Shown: one piece after another, positions 50,200-58,741 of the stretch | Numbering within the stretch: position 1 is the first letter of the stretch | How the letters are laid out: each line of letters begins with the position of its first letter | Origin: DATBLE01 sp963841405 | GTDB taxonomy: Bacteria; Actinomycetota; Thermoleophilia; Gaiellales; Gaiellaceae | Assembly (NCBI GenBank): GCA_963841405.1 | Contig: CAWJCM010000007.1 | Coordinates: 744,001 to 808,000, forward strand | Reading direction: 5' to 3' | Length of the DNA: 64,000 bases | Notes under the pieces: generated by a model | Told to the model about the DNA's origin: nothing | The model's input: the letters and a program-made list of their open reading frames with translations, nothing else | Databases searched by the model: none | Made by a program: the position numbers and the translations under genes

Positions 50200-51554
50200 G
50201 CGCGACGCGGATCGGGATCCTGCTTGCGACGGCGGGCGTCGCGCTCGCGTTGGCGCCGACCGCCCCGGCGGTAGACCCGAAGGCGGCGAGCGCGCTGGAC
50301 AACCAGCTCACGATCGCGACCGTCCCGCCGCTCGCGGGCATCCGGTTCCAGTCGGCCGGCCAGACGTTCACGACCGACCGCAGCGGCGTCGCGCGCGTCA
50401 GTCTGCCCGCGGGCGAGCACCGACTCCGGCTGGTCGACGCGGCGGTGGAGAGGAACGGCGTGCGCTCGCGTTTCTCGCGTTGGGGCGATGACTCCTTCGT
50501 CCGCCTCCGCAACCTCGACCTCCGTCGTCCCATGAGGTTGGAGGTCGGCTTCGAGCAGTCTGTTCAGGTCGAATTCGGCTTCGTCGATCGCGCAAACCAG
50601 CCGGTCGACACGAACCGGGTCACCACGCTCACGCTGACGAGCACGATCGGCAGCCGCGAGTCGTTCCGGCCCGGCAAGCCGCGTTGGCTGATCGCCGGCC
50701 GAGTCGCGCGCCGCTTCCACGGGCTCGAGCAGACCCGGATCCAGTACGCGCTTCAGCGGGCGGTGTTCGACGGCTCGAACGTCGTCCACAAGGCGCAGCA
50801 GCGCTTCTATCCGATCGACAGCCGACGCGTCGTCCTGCATCTCCTGCTCTTCTCCGCTCGCCTGGGCGCGCATGACCTGCTGTTCGGATTCGGGGTCGGG
50901 AAGAGGCTCGACCTCGTCTACCCGGACGGGCGGAAGGTGTCGTTTCCCCTGCACGGCCGGCCGATCGTGCTGCGCTCGCTGCCCCGTGGCACGTACGGGA
51001 TCAGGATCCATGCCGCGGGCTACACGCCGGCGGTCCCGCTCGCCCTCTCGAAGGACCAGGTGATCGACCTGCGGGTGATCTCGTACCTCGACATGTTCGT
51101 GATCGCGCTCGCCGCACTGGGGATGACCGCGTTCCTGGTCCTGGTCCGGCGGCCGCACCTTCGCCGGCGATTGCTCGTCCTGGTCCGGCGGCCGGATCTT
51201 CGTCGGCGACTGGCCGACGCCCGGCCGGGCGCGCGGCCGCGTCCGGTGCGCCGTGGCGCCGCGCACGCCGGCGGCTCGAACAGCGTGCAGTCCGCGCTGC
51301 TCGCATCCCGCGACCACGCGTCGGCACCGATCGAGGCTCCGGAGGCGATCCCGGGAGAGCCGTCCGGGCCAACGTCCGCAGTGGACCTGCGTGCCGGCGA
51401 AGACGAACAGGAGAGCGAAGGCCCGGAGCTGTGCGCGAACGGCCACGAGCTCACGATCGAGAACCTCCACATCAGGCCGCGGAGCGGACGGAGCGAGTGT
51501 CGCAAATGCCGGCGCGAGCGCCGCGCCAAGCAGAGGAGGTTCAGCAATGCCTGA
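50196..51554 (+). CDS. Membrane protein with exported beta-domain and cytoplasmic zinc-ribbon-like tail
   Basis: 452 residues from GTG 50196. Signal peptide (1-25), then an exported region with carboxypeptidase-regulatory-like strands (GIRFQSAGQTFTTDRSGVAR, LPRGTYGIRIHAAGYTP). A single membrane helix (about 298-320, MFVIALAALGMTAFLVLV) is followed by a duplicated Arg-rich 13-residue repeat. The tail (about 412-452) contains C-x3-H and C-x2-C in ELCANGHELTI and ECRKCRRERR, a zinc-ribbon-like pattern more usual in DNA-associated or phage proteins. Function is not recognised. The topology suggests a sensor or scaffold linking outside to inside. Confidence 0.75.
   Translation: MSATRIGILLATAGVALALAPTAPAVDPKAASALDNQLTIATVPPLAGIRFQSAGQTFTTDRSGVARVSLPAGEHRLRLVDAAVERNGVRSRFSRWGDDSFVRLRNLDLRRPMRLEVGFEQSVQVEFGFVDRANQPVDTNRVTTLTLTSTIGSRESFRPGKPRWLIAGRVARRFHGLEQTRIQYALQRAVFDGSNVVHKAQQRFYPIDSRRVVLHLLLFSARLGAHDLLFGFGVGKRLDLVYPDGRKVSFPLHGRPIVLRSLPRGTYGIRIHAAGYTPAVPLALSKDQVIDLRVISYLDMFVIALAALGMTAFLVLVRRPHLRRRLLVLVRRPDLRRRLADARPGARPRPVRRGAAHAGGSNSVQSALLASRDHASAPIEAPEAIPGEPSGPTSAVDLRAGEDEQESEGPELCANGHELTIENLHIRPRSGRSECRKCRRERRAKQRRFSNA
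51135..51212 (+). repeat. 39-bp tandem repeat x2 (juxtamembrane Arg-rich)
   Basis: Two 39-bp units encoding LVLVRRPHLRRRL and LVLVRRPDLRRRL, immediately after the membrane helix. Copies differ at a few bases only. Confidence 0.85.
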
Positions 51555-52659
51555 GTCTGTCCACGGCCTGAGGCGGCGTGTGCTCGTTCTTGCCGCAACG
51601 GCCGCGGTCGCAGCGTCCGCCGCGTTCCTCTGCGCGCCGCGGGCGCAGGCGTCCAACCCGATTCCCGCGCTCGCCTACTACTACATCTGGTACGACGCCG
51701 CGTCCTGGGAGAGACCGAAGACGACCTACCCGTTGCTCGGCCACTACTCGAGCGACGACGTTCGCGTGCTGCGCCGCCACGTCGCTCTCGCGCAGGACGC
51801 GGGTCTGAGCGGGTTCATCGTCAGCTGGAAGTCGACGCCGAAGCTGAACCGGCGCCTGGCCGCCCTCGTCCGCATCGCTGCCGCCTCCGACTTCAAGCTC
51901 GCGATCATCTACCAGGGGCTGAACTTCTCCCGCAACCCGCTCCCGATCGAGCGCGTCGCCTCCGACATCAAGTTCTTCGCGCGCAGGTTCGGCTCGGCAG
52001 CCCCGTTCAACCTCGAGGAGAAGCCGATCGTGATCTGGTCGGGCACGTGGAAGTTCACGACGGAGCAGGTCAAGTGGGTCGCGAAACAGGTGCGCTCGCG
52101 GGTGCTTCTCCTCGCCTCCGAGAAGTCCGTCTCGGGCTATCGCCGGCTCGAGCGGTTCGTCGACGGAGACGCCTACTACTGGTCGTCGGTCGACCCGCAG
52201 CAGACGCCCGGGTACGCCGAGAAGCTGCAGGACATGTCGGCCGCGGTCCACGACCTGGCGGGGCTCTGGATCGCGCCGGCCGCGCCCGGCTTCGACGCCC
52301 GCATGATCGGCGGCACACGTGTCGTCGACCGCCGCGGAGGAAAGACGCTTCGGCAGGAGTGGAACACCGCGCTGGCCTCGTCGCCCGACGCGGTCGGCCT
52401 GATCAGCTGGAACGAGTTCAGCGAGAGCAGCGAGATCGAGCCGACGCTCGCCTTCGGGCCGAAGTACCTCCACCTCGTCAAAGAGATCGTCGGCGGCAGG
52501 TTCACGGTCAAGGGCGACTTCGACTCCAGCGACACGCCGCCCAAGCAGTTCGGTTACGGGGTGCCGCTGTTCATCGGGGTCGGAGCAGTCCTGTTCGCAG
52601 GTTTTGCGGCGCTCGTGTGGCGCCGCGAGCTCAAGAAGGCGCTTGGTCGCGTCGCGTAG
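51547..52659 (+). CDS. GH99-like exported hydrolase with C-terminal membrane anchor
   Basis: 370 residues; AGGAGGT lies 6 nt before the ATG, which overlaps the previous gene by 8 nt. Signal peptide (1-36). The GH99/WbsX-like barrel includes PALAYYYIWYDAASW, SGFIVSWKST, KPIVIWSGTW and LISWNEFSESSEIEP, which keeps the E-x-x-E spacing. A C-terminal helix (about 340-360) anchors it. It is more divergent than the other three GH99-like domains in the window. The likely action is alpha-mannoside cleavage at the outer face (family knowledge plus context). Confidence 0.8.
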   Translation: MPESVHGLRRRVLVLAATAAVAASAAFLCAPRAQASNPIPALAYYYIWYDAASWERPKTTYPLLGHYSSDDVRVLRRHVALAQDAGLSGFIVSWKSTPKLNRRLAALVRIAAASDFKLAIIYQGLNFSRNPLPIERVASDIKFFARRFGSAAPFNLEEKPIVIWSGTWKFTTEQVKWVAKQVRSRVLLLASEKSVSGYRRLERFVDGDAYYWSSVDPQQTPGYAEKLQDMSAAVHDLAGLWIAPAAPGFDARMIGGTRVVDRRGGKTLRQEWNTALASSPDAVGLISWNEFSESSEIEPTLAFGPKYLHLVKEIVGGRFTVKGDFDSSDTPPKQFGYGVPLFIGVGAVLFAGFAALVWRRELKKALGRVA

Positions 52660-52671
52660 GAAGGAGTTGGG

Positions 52672-55600
52672 ATGACAGGTTGCGGGATGCGAAAGCGGAC
52701 GGGCGCCGTCAGGCGCAACGCCCTCACGGCGATTGTCGTGCTGGCGCTCGTCGGGCCGCTGGCCGTCGGCATGCGCCTGATCGCCGGGCCGTCGAACGCG
52801 GCCGCAGCAGGCGACCCGGTCATCGCCGCCGCCGGGGACATCTCCTGCGACCCCGCGAACAAGAACTGGAACGGCGGCAACGGGACGTCGAATGCCTGCC
52901 GCCAGCTGGCGACGTCCAACCTGGTCGTCAACGGCAACTTCGCTGCCGTTCTGCCGCTCGGGGACAACCAGTACGAGTGCGGCAGCCTCTGGGCCTACCA
53001 GAACTCCTACGACCTGAGCTGGGGCCGCTTCAAGTCGATCACCCGACCTTCGCCGGGCAACCACGACTACCTCACGCACGGCGGTACCGACTGCTCGACC
53101 GCGAACCAGGGCGCGGCCGGCTACTACAACTACTTCGGCGCTCTTGCGGGCACCGTCGCCCCCGGCAAGGGCTACTACAGCTACGACATCGGGACGTGGC
53201 ACCTGATCTCGCTGAACTCGAACTGCAGCGACGCCGGGGGTTGCGGCGCGACCACGCCGCAGGGGAAGTGGCTGGCGGCGGACCTGGCCGCGCACGCGAG
53301 CCAGTGCATCATCGCGTACTGGCACATCCCGCTGTTCAGCTCCGGAGGGCGGGCGTCTTCGAACTCGCAGTCGTTCTGGAACGCGCTCTACGCCGCGCAC
53401 GCCGACGTCGTTCTCAACGGCCACGACCACATCTACGAGCGCTTCGCCCCGCAGTCCCCGACCGGACAACTCGACAACATCACCGGGATCCGCCAGTTCA
53501 CCGTGGGAACCGGCGGCAACAACCACACCTCGATCGCAAACGTTGCCGCGAACAGCCTCGTCCGCGACACGACCGCGTTCGGCGTACTCGAGCTGTCGCT
53601 CCATCCCGGAGGCTACGACTGGCAGTTCGTCCCTGCGGCGGGGGGTGCATTCACGGACGCGGGCTCCGGTACCTGCCACAACGCGAGCACCGACCACATG
53701 CCTCCCACCGACCCGACGAACCTGAACGCGAGCACGTCGGGCACGAGCGAGATCGACCTCGCCTGGACGGCCTCCACGGACGACACGGCCGTCTCCGGCT
53801 ACCGGATCTACCGCGACGGCAACGAGGTCGGGACGAGCGCGACCACCAGCTACGCAGACAAGGGCCTCGTTCCCGGGACCAGCCATAGCTACCAGGTGCG
53901 GGCCTATGACAGCTCGGGCAACCAGTCGGGGTTCTCGAACACGGCCGGTGCGTCGACCGACCCCGACTCGACGCCGCCGACTGCACCCGCGAGCCTGAGG
54001 GCGGTTCCGGGGGTGACGAGCGGAATCGACCTCTCGTGGGGCAAGTCGACCGACGACTCAGGTATCGGCCACTACGTCGTCTTCCGCGACGCCGCGGAGA
54101 TCGACACGGTGCCGTCGGGGACGAGCGCGACCTACGCCTACTCCGACACGGGCGTCGACCCCGGGTCGACCCACACCTACGTGGTGCGGGCCGTCGACCT
54201 CGCCGGCAACCCGTCTCCTGATTCGAACTCGGCAGCGGCGACCGCCCCTAACACACTCACCTTCACGGCCGTCGCGGACACGTGGGTGCAGCAGACCGCC
54301 CCTACGACGAACTACGGTGCCCAGCCGGCGGTCGGCGTCGACGGCAGCCCGGTGAAGCACGTCCTGCTCGGGTTCGACGTCATGGGCCTCGGCGGACTGC
54401 GCGTGCTGAGCGCGAAGCTGCGCCTCTACTGCGTCGACCCCTCGTCGGTCGGCGGCGAGTTCCATCGTGTCTCGGACACGAGCTGGAACGAGTCGACGGT
54501 GACGTGGAACACCGCTCCGGTCGCCGACCCGAGCGTGCTCGGCACGATCGGCAGCGTCCAGGTCGGGAACTGGTACGAGCTCGACGTCACGCCGGCGATC
54601 ACGGGCGAAGGGCTCGTCTCCCTCGAGGCGCAGTCGACGTCCACGAACGGTGCCGACTACTCGTCCAAGGAGGGACCGGCCGGGTTCGCGCCGGAGCTCG
54701 TGATCACGACGTCGTCCGGCGGCGGCGGGAGCTCGCCGCCGCCGCAACCCGCCCTTGGCCTGAGCGCGAACGACGGGAACGACTACGTCAACGGCTCGAC
54801 CGTCTTCTACCGGGCTGCCGGCTCGAACAGCGGCAGCTTCACTGTCACGGCGGCGACCGACGCAAGCGCGACGCACGTTCAGTTCCCGGCGGTCTTCGGC
54901 GGCGACTCCGCCGACGACACGACGAGCCCGTACAGCCGAACCTACGGCTGGGGCGCCGGAGCAAACGTGAGCGGCTCGTTCCAGGTCACGGCGGCGAACG
55001 CGTTCGGCAACTCGCCGCCGGCCTTGTTCACGGTCGCGAGGGACGTGACCGCGCCGGCGACGACGATCGCCTGCAACGGGATCGCCAGCTGCACGGGCAC
55101 CTACTCCGGGTCCGTCAACGTCACCCTGTCCTCGGACGACGGCGCAGGCTCCGGTCCGAAGACGATCTACTACACCACCGACGGCAGCACGCCGACGACG
55201 AGCAGCCCGGTCTACACGGCGCCGTTCGGCGTCCCCGCGGGCGCGACGGTCGCCTTCTTCGCCGTCGACAACGTCGGCAACGCCGAGACGCCGAAGTCCC
55301 AGCTCGTCACCGCCGGAGCGGGTGGCTCCGGGATCGCGCTCGTCCGCCAGACGACGGGAACCGCGACGGCGGCCACCCTGACGGTCACACCGTCGGCCGC
55401 CTCGACTGCCGGCGACACGCTCGTCGCGGGGGTCGCGATCAAAGCAGGCACCTCCGCCTCCGTCATCTCCGTGACAGACTCTGCCGGCGGCACCTGGACG
55501 AAGGGGCCGTCGTCGGCGACGAGCGGGGTCGAGGACCGTATCGAGATCTGGTACCGCCTCGGCGCGCCCTCGGTCTCGAGTGTGACGATCCACCTGTCGG

Positions 55601-55947
55601 CCTCGAAGTCGGTCGCCGCGAACGTCTCGGAGTGGTCGGGCATCGGCTCGGTGATCAGCCTGGCCGGCGCGACGAACATCTCGAGCACGACCGCCGCGAC
55701 GCCGGTGCAGGCGAACGTCGGCGCCCCGTACGTCGTCATCGGTGCCGTCAATTACCCAGCCAACGTCACGTCGGCGCTCGCCTCGGGGCCGTTCACCGGC
55801 CTGTCCGACTTCTCCGTCTCGACGAAGGTGCACGGCCGCGCCGCCTACGTGATCACGCCGACGAACGGGAGCTTCCAGGCGGTCTGGAACCTCTCCGGCC
55901 TGAGCGGCGGCAGTGCCGGTGTGACGCTCGCGCTGGGGGCCGCATGA
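52672..55947 (+). CDS. Secreted metallophosphatase-FnIII-DNRLRE-Ig multidomain protein
   Basis: 1091 residues; GGAAGGAG precedes ATG 52672. N-terminal hydrophobic signal, then a calcineurin-like phosphoesterase (about 48-335) with IAAAGDISCDP, LPLGDNQYE, PGNHDYLTH, YWHIPLFSSG and NGHDHIYERF. Two FnIII domains follow (340-430, 432-525), then a DNRLRE/CBM96-like domain (528-680). Ig-like and chitobiase-like segments (YYTTDGSTPTTSSPVYT) and a C-terminal beta domain complete it. Metal ligands appear complete. Same architecture class as the genes at 33712 and 38145, but its phosphatase most resembles the one fused at 58681. Confidence 0.85.
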   Translation: MTGCGMRKRTGAVRRNALTAIVVLALVGPLAVGMRLIAGPSNAAAAGDPVIAAAGDISCDPANKNWNGGNGTSNACRQLATSNLVVNGNFAAVLPLGDNQYECGSLWAYQNSYDLSWGRFKSITRPSPGNHDYLTHGGTDCSTANQGAAGYYNYFGALAGTVAPGKGYYSYDIGTWHLISLNSNCSDAGGCGATTPQGKWLAADLAAHASQCIIAYWHIPLFSSGGRASSNSQSFWNALYAAHADVVLNGHDHIYERFAPQSPTGQLDNITGIRQFTVGTGGNNHTSIANVAANSLVRDTTAFGVLELSLHPGGYDWQFVPAAGGAFTDAGSGTCHNASTDHMPPTDPTNLNASTSGTSEIDLAWTASTDDTAVSGYRIYRDGNEVGTSATTSYADKGLVPGTSHSYQVRAYDSSGNQSGFSNTAGASTDPDSTPPTAPASLRAVPGVTSGIDLSWGKSTDDSGIGHYVVFRDAAEIDTVPSGTSATYAYSDTGVDPGSTHTYVVRAVDLAGNPSPDSNSAAATAPNTLTFTAVADTWVQQTAPTTNYGAQPAVGVDGSPVKHVLLGFDVMGLGGLRVLSAKLRLYCVDPSSVGGEFHRVSDTSWNESTVTWNTAPVADPSVLGTIGSVQVGNWYELDVTPAITGEGLVSLEAQSTSTNGADYSSKEGPAGFAPELVITTSSGGGGSSPPPQPALGLSANDGNDYVNGSTVFYRAAGSNSGSFTVTAATDASATHVQFPAVFGGDSADDTTSPYSRTYGWGAGANVSGSFQVTAANAFGNSPPALFTVARDVTAPATTIACNGIASCTGTYSGSVNVTLSSDDGAGSGPKTIYYTTDGSTPTTSSPVYTAPFGVPAGATVAFFAVDNVGNAETPKSQLVTAGAGGSGIALVRQTTGTATAATLTVTPSAASTAGDTLVAGVAIKAGTSASVISVTDSAGGTWTKGPSSATSGVEDRIEIWYRLGAPSVSSVTIHLSASKSVAANVSEWSGIGSVISLAGATNISSTTAATPVQANVGAPYVVIGAVNYPANVTSALASGPFTGLSDFSVSTKVHGRAAYVITPTNGSFQAVWNLSGLSGGSAGVTLALGAA

Positions 55948-56960
55948 GCGGGTGGAGACAGGAGAACGGTGACGCGGTGTCGCCTCGGCGGAGGAACACG
56001 CCGCCGGTGCCGGCGGTGATCCTGGTGGGCGGCGAGGGCACGCGGCTGCGGCCGCTGACGAACGCCCTGCCGAAGCCGATGCTGCCTCTGCTCGACCGGC
56101 CTCTGCTCGCCTACACGTTCGACCACCTGCGGTCCGCCGACGTCGAGCGCGTCGTACTCGCCTGCGGTTACCTGCCGACCGCGATCGAGGAGCACTTCGG
56201 CGGTCGCTACGACGGCATCGACCTGGAGTATCGGGTCGAACCCGAGCCTCTCGGGACCGGCGGCGCACTGCGCTTCGCCGCTGCGGGGCTCGACCGCACC
56301 TTCATCGCGCTCAACGGCGACTCGCTGCGGGAGGCGGATCTACGGCAGCTGCTCGCATTCCACCGCGAACGGGGCGCGCGGGCGACGATCCTGCTCACGC
56401 GGGTCTCGGACCCGAGCCGCTACGGACTCGTGCGCACCGACGACCGCGGCCGCGTCCGCGGCTTCGTCGAGAAGCCCGCACCCGGCGAGATCGACACCGA
56501 CCTGATCAACGCCGGCCTGTACGTTCTCGAGCCGGACGTGCTCCGGCTCGTCCCGCCCGGCCGGGCCGTCTCGGTCGAGCGGGAGGTCTTCCCGCAGCTG
56601 GCCGAGGAGGGATCGCTGTACGCGCTCGCTCTGCCGGGGTACTGGCTCGACGTCGGAACGACCGAGAGCTACCTGCAGGCGCACCTCGACCTGCTGGAGC
56701 GGGCAGGACGGATCGTCGTCGACGCCTCGGCCGATGTCAGCGCCGACGCGATCCTGCTCCCGCCGGTGATCGTCGGCCCTCACGTGCGGATCGAGGCGCA
56801 GTCGACCATCGGTCCGTTCGTTCACCTCGGGCGCGGAGCACGTGTCGGAAGGCACGTCTCCCTTCGCTGGGCGACGGTCTTGCCCGGGTCGGAGCTGCCG
56901 CCCCGCTCACTGATCGCACGCGCGATTGTCCACCCAGAGCTAGGAGCACTCACACCATGA
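55944..56960 (+). CDS. Sugar-1-phosphate nucleotidyltransferase (mannose-1-P guanylyltransferase type)
   Basis: 338 residues. The nucleotide-binding signature VILVGGEGTRLRPLTNALPK with PMLPLLDRPLL, the ALNGDSL metal site, FVEKPAPGEIDTDLINAGLY and PGYWLDVGTTESYL are those of the GMP/GDP-sugar branch. The C-terminus has short left-handed-helix repeats (ILLPPVIVGPHVRI). It supplies activated sugar, probably GDP-mannose, for the glycosyltransferases upstream. 4-nt overlaps with both neighbours. A dTDP-glucose-forming activity is the main alternative. Confidence 0.88.
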   Translation: MSGWRQENGDAVSPRRRNTPPVPAVILVGGEGTRLRPLTNALPKPMLPLLDRPLLAYTFDHLRSADVERVVLACGYLPTAIEEHFGGRYDGIDLEYRVEPEPLGTGGALRFAAAGLDRTFIALNGDSLREADLRQLLAFHRERGARATILLTRVSDPSRYGLVRTDDRGRVRGFVEKPAPGEIDTDLINAGLYVLEPDVLRLVPPGRAVSVEREVFPQLAEEGSLYALALPGYWLDVGTTESYLQAHLDLLERAGRIVVDASADVSADAILLPPVIVGPHVRIEAQSTIGPFVHLGRGARVGRHVSLRWATVLPGSELPPRSLIARAIVHPELGALTP

Positions 56961-57355
56961 CCGAGACCGCAAACGAACCGACCGCCTCGGTGCTCGAGCA
57001 GTTCGCCGCATCGGTGCGCCGCGTCGAGAAACCCTGGGGCCACGAGCTCATCTGGGCGCTCACCGACCGCTATTGCGGGAAGCTGCTCGTCGTCGACGAG
57101 GGCCATGCGCTCAGTCTGCAGCTGCACGAGCGAAAGGACGAGACGCTCTACCTGCAGAGCGGCCTCGCAGAGCTGGAGGTCGGCGAGGGCGCAGATGCGC
57201 TCGAGACCGTCCTCCTGAAGCCCGGCGCCGCGTTCCACCTGCCGGCGAGGACGGTGCACCGGATGCGGGCGCTCGAGGACTCGGTGTTCCTCGAGGTCTC
57301 GACACCCGAGCTGGACGACGTCGTGCGACTCGAGGACGGATACGGCCGAGCTTGA
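56957..57355 (+). CDS. Cupin protein, mannose-6-phosphate isomerase type II-like
   Basis: 132 residues. VEKPWGHELIWALTDRYCGK is the start typical of type II phosphomannose isomerase cupins. The metal site SLQLHERKDETLYLQSG and LPARTVHRM follow. It pairs with the preceding nucleotidyltransferase (4-nt overlap), like ManC-type two-domain proteins split into separate genes. This supports a mannose/GDP-mannose supply role. Confidence 0.82.
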   Translation: MTETANEPTASVLEQFAASVRRVEKPWGHELIWALTDRYCGKLLVVDEGHALSLQLHERKDETLYLQSGLAELEVGEGADALETVLLKPGAAFHLPARTVHRMRALEDSVFLEVSTPELDDVVRLEDGYGRA

Positions 57356-57376
57356 AACACCAGTGAAGGAGGCACC

Positions 57377-58504
57377 GTGACCAGAAGCATTCCAAAGAAG
57401 TCGATCCCGGGACTCGTGGCGCTCGCGCTCGTGGCGCTCGCGTTCGCGCCGGGTCCGCAGGCAGCCCGGCTCATCGATGCGAACCTGAGCGTCTCGCTGA
57501 CGAGCTCGTCCGCGACGCCCCTCGTCGGGGAGACGGTCTCCTACACGGCGACCGTCCTGAACAACGGGCCCGACCGGGCTACCTCCGCGAGCCTGACCGT
57601 CACCGTCTCCGGTCGGCAGGCGTCGATCACGGCGGCCTCGGGCTCGATACCGGAGAACTCCTGCACGGTTGCCCAGGGTGCGAAGAGCGCCCGCTGCCTC
57701 CTCGGCACGCTCGTCCCGGGCAGCTCGACCCAGATGACGTTCTCGGTCACGGCCCGTACGTCCGGGACGGTCACGGTGACGGCGAAGTCACGGTCGCACG
57801 AGTACGACCCGGTCGCGGCCGACAGCCTCGCGCAGGAGAGACCCCATTTCGCAGAGCGTGTGGCACCCATCACGGATCCGCTCTTCAGCGCAGCGTTCGT
57901 GGGGGACGGCTTCTCCCCCCACCACGTGTTCTCGCTCCGCTGGCGCGCGACCGACACGGGCAGCGGTGTCGCCACCTACGACGTCCGTTACCGCGCCGCG
58001 ACCGTCGCCGGTGACTTGGGGCCGTACAAGACCTGGCTGGCCGGGACTAGCGAGCACAGCGCCAAGTTCAACGGCAGGGCAGGGAGCACGTACTGTTTCT
58101 CGTACCGCGCGACGGATGCCGACGGCAACGCGTCCGCGTGGACCACTGACCGCTGCGTCTCCGCCCAGCTCGCGCCGACCGCGCTCCGGCGGACGTCCGG
58201 CTGGATCAGGGCGAGTCTCGACGGCGCTCTCCGGACCCAGCGCACCGGTGCCGCCCTCACCCTGGCTCCGGTCGCGGCCCGCCGGATTGTCCTCTCGGCG
58301 CTCGTCGGGCCGAATTTCGGCCGGATCGAGGCACGCTGGAACGGTCAGCTGCTGAGGACGATCGACCTCAACGCGGTGAAGCGGCAGAAGGTCGACTTCA
58401 CCCTCGGCGCCTTCCCCGCCCTGCGCCGCGGCAGCCTCGCGTTGAAGGTCGTCTCGCTGCGCGGCGCGGTCACGATCAGCGCACTGGGTATCGGCAAGCA
58501 GTGA
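57377..58504 (+). CDS. Secreted DUF11-type Ig-like protein
   Basis: 375 residues from GTG 57377 with GGAGG close upstream. Signal peptide (1-30). A DUF11-like domain follows (about 33-140; NLSVSLTSSSATPLVGETVS, VLNNGPDRATSASLTV), then FnIII-like strands (SLRWRATDTGSGVATYDVRY, FSYRATDADGNAS) and a C-terminal beta domain. No anchor is seen. It looks structural or binding rather than catalytic. Confidence 0.75.
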   Translation: MTRSIPKKSIPGLVALALVALAFAPGPQAARLIDANLSVSLTSSSATPLVGETVSYTATVLNNGPDRATSASLTVTVSGRQASITAASGSIPENSCTVAQGAKSARCLLGTLVPGSSTQMTFSVTARTSGTVTVTAKSRSHEYDPVAADSLAQERPHFAERVAPITDPLFSAAFVGDGFSPHHVFSLRWRATDTGSGVATYDVRYRAATVAGDLGPYKTWLAGTSEHSAKFNGRAGSTYCFSYRATDADGNASAWTTDRCVSAQLAPTALRRTSGWIRASLDGALRTQRTGAALTLAPVAARRIVLSALVGPNFGRIEARWNGQLLRTIDLNAVKRQKVDFTLGAFPALRRGSLALKVVSLRGAVTISALGIGKQ

Positions 58505-58582
58505 GGCGCAGCGACATCCGCTTCGCCTGCTCGCCGATCCGGCTACGGTTCCGGGCGCGTGGCGCCGCCAAGGTATCTACCG

Positions 58583-58741
58583 ATGCGGGTGCTCCGCGTG
58601 CCGGTCGTAGCCGCCAAGTGGTTGCTCGTCGGGCTCGGCGTGGCGCTCTGGCTGGCGGTCGTCCCGATCGTCGACGCCGTGTGGGACGCGGTCCGTCGCT
58701 TGGTGCGCTTGGTGTCTCCGCGGCGCTCGCCGCAGGGCTAG
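58583..58741 (+). CDS. Small membrane protein (52 aa)
   Basis: ATG 58583 (GTG 58559 possible) with AAGG upstream. The frame reads MRVLRVPVVAAKWLLVGLGV and is hydrophobic through VVPIVDAVWDAVR. Third positions in this frame are strongly G/C, whereas the overlapping frame used by the next gene has many T third positions here. That supports real coding. It overlaps the predicted start of the next gene by 61 nt. Function is unknown. Confidence 0.45.
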   Translation: MRVLRVPVVAAKWLLVGLGVALWLAVVPIVDAVWDAVRRLVRLVSPRRSPQG

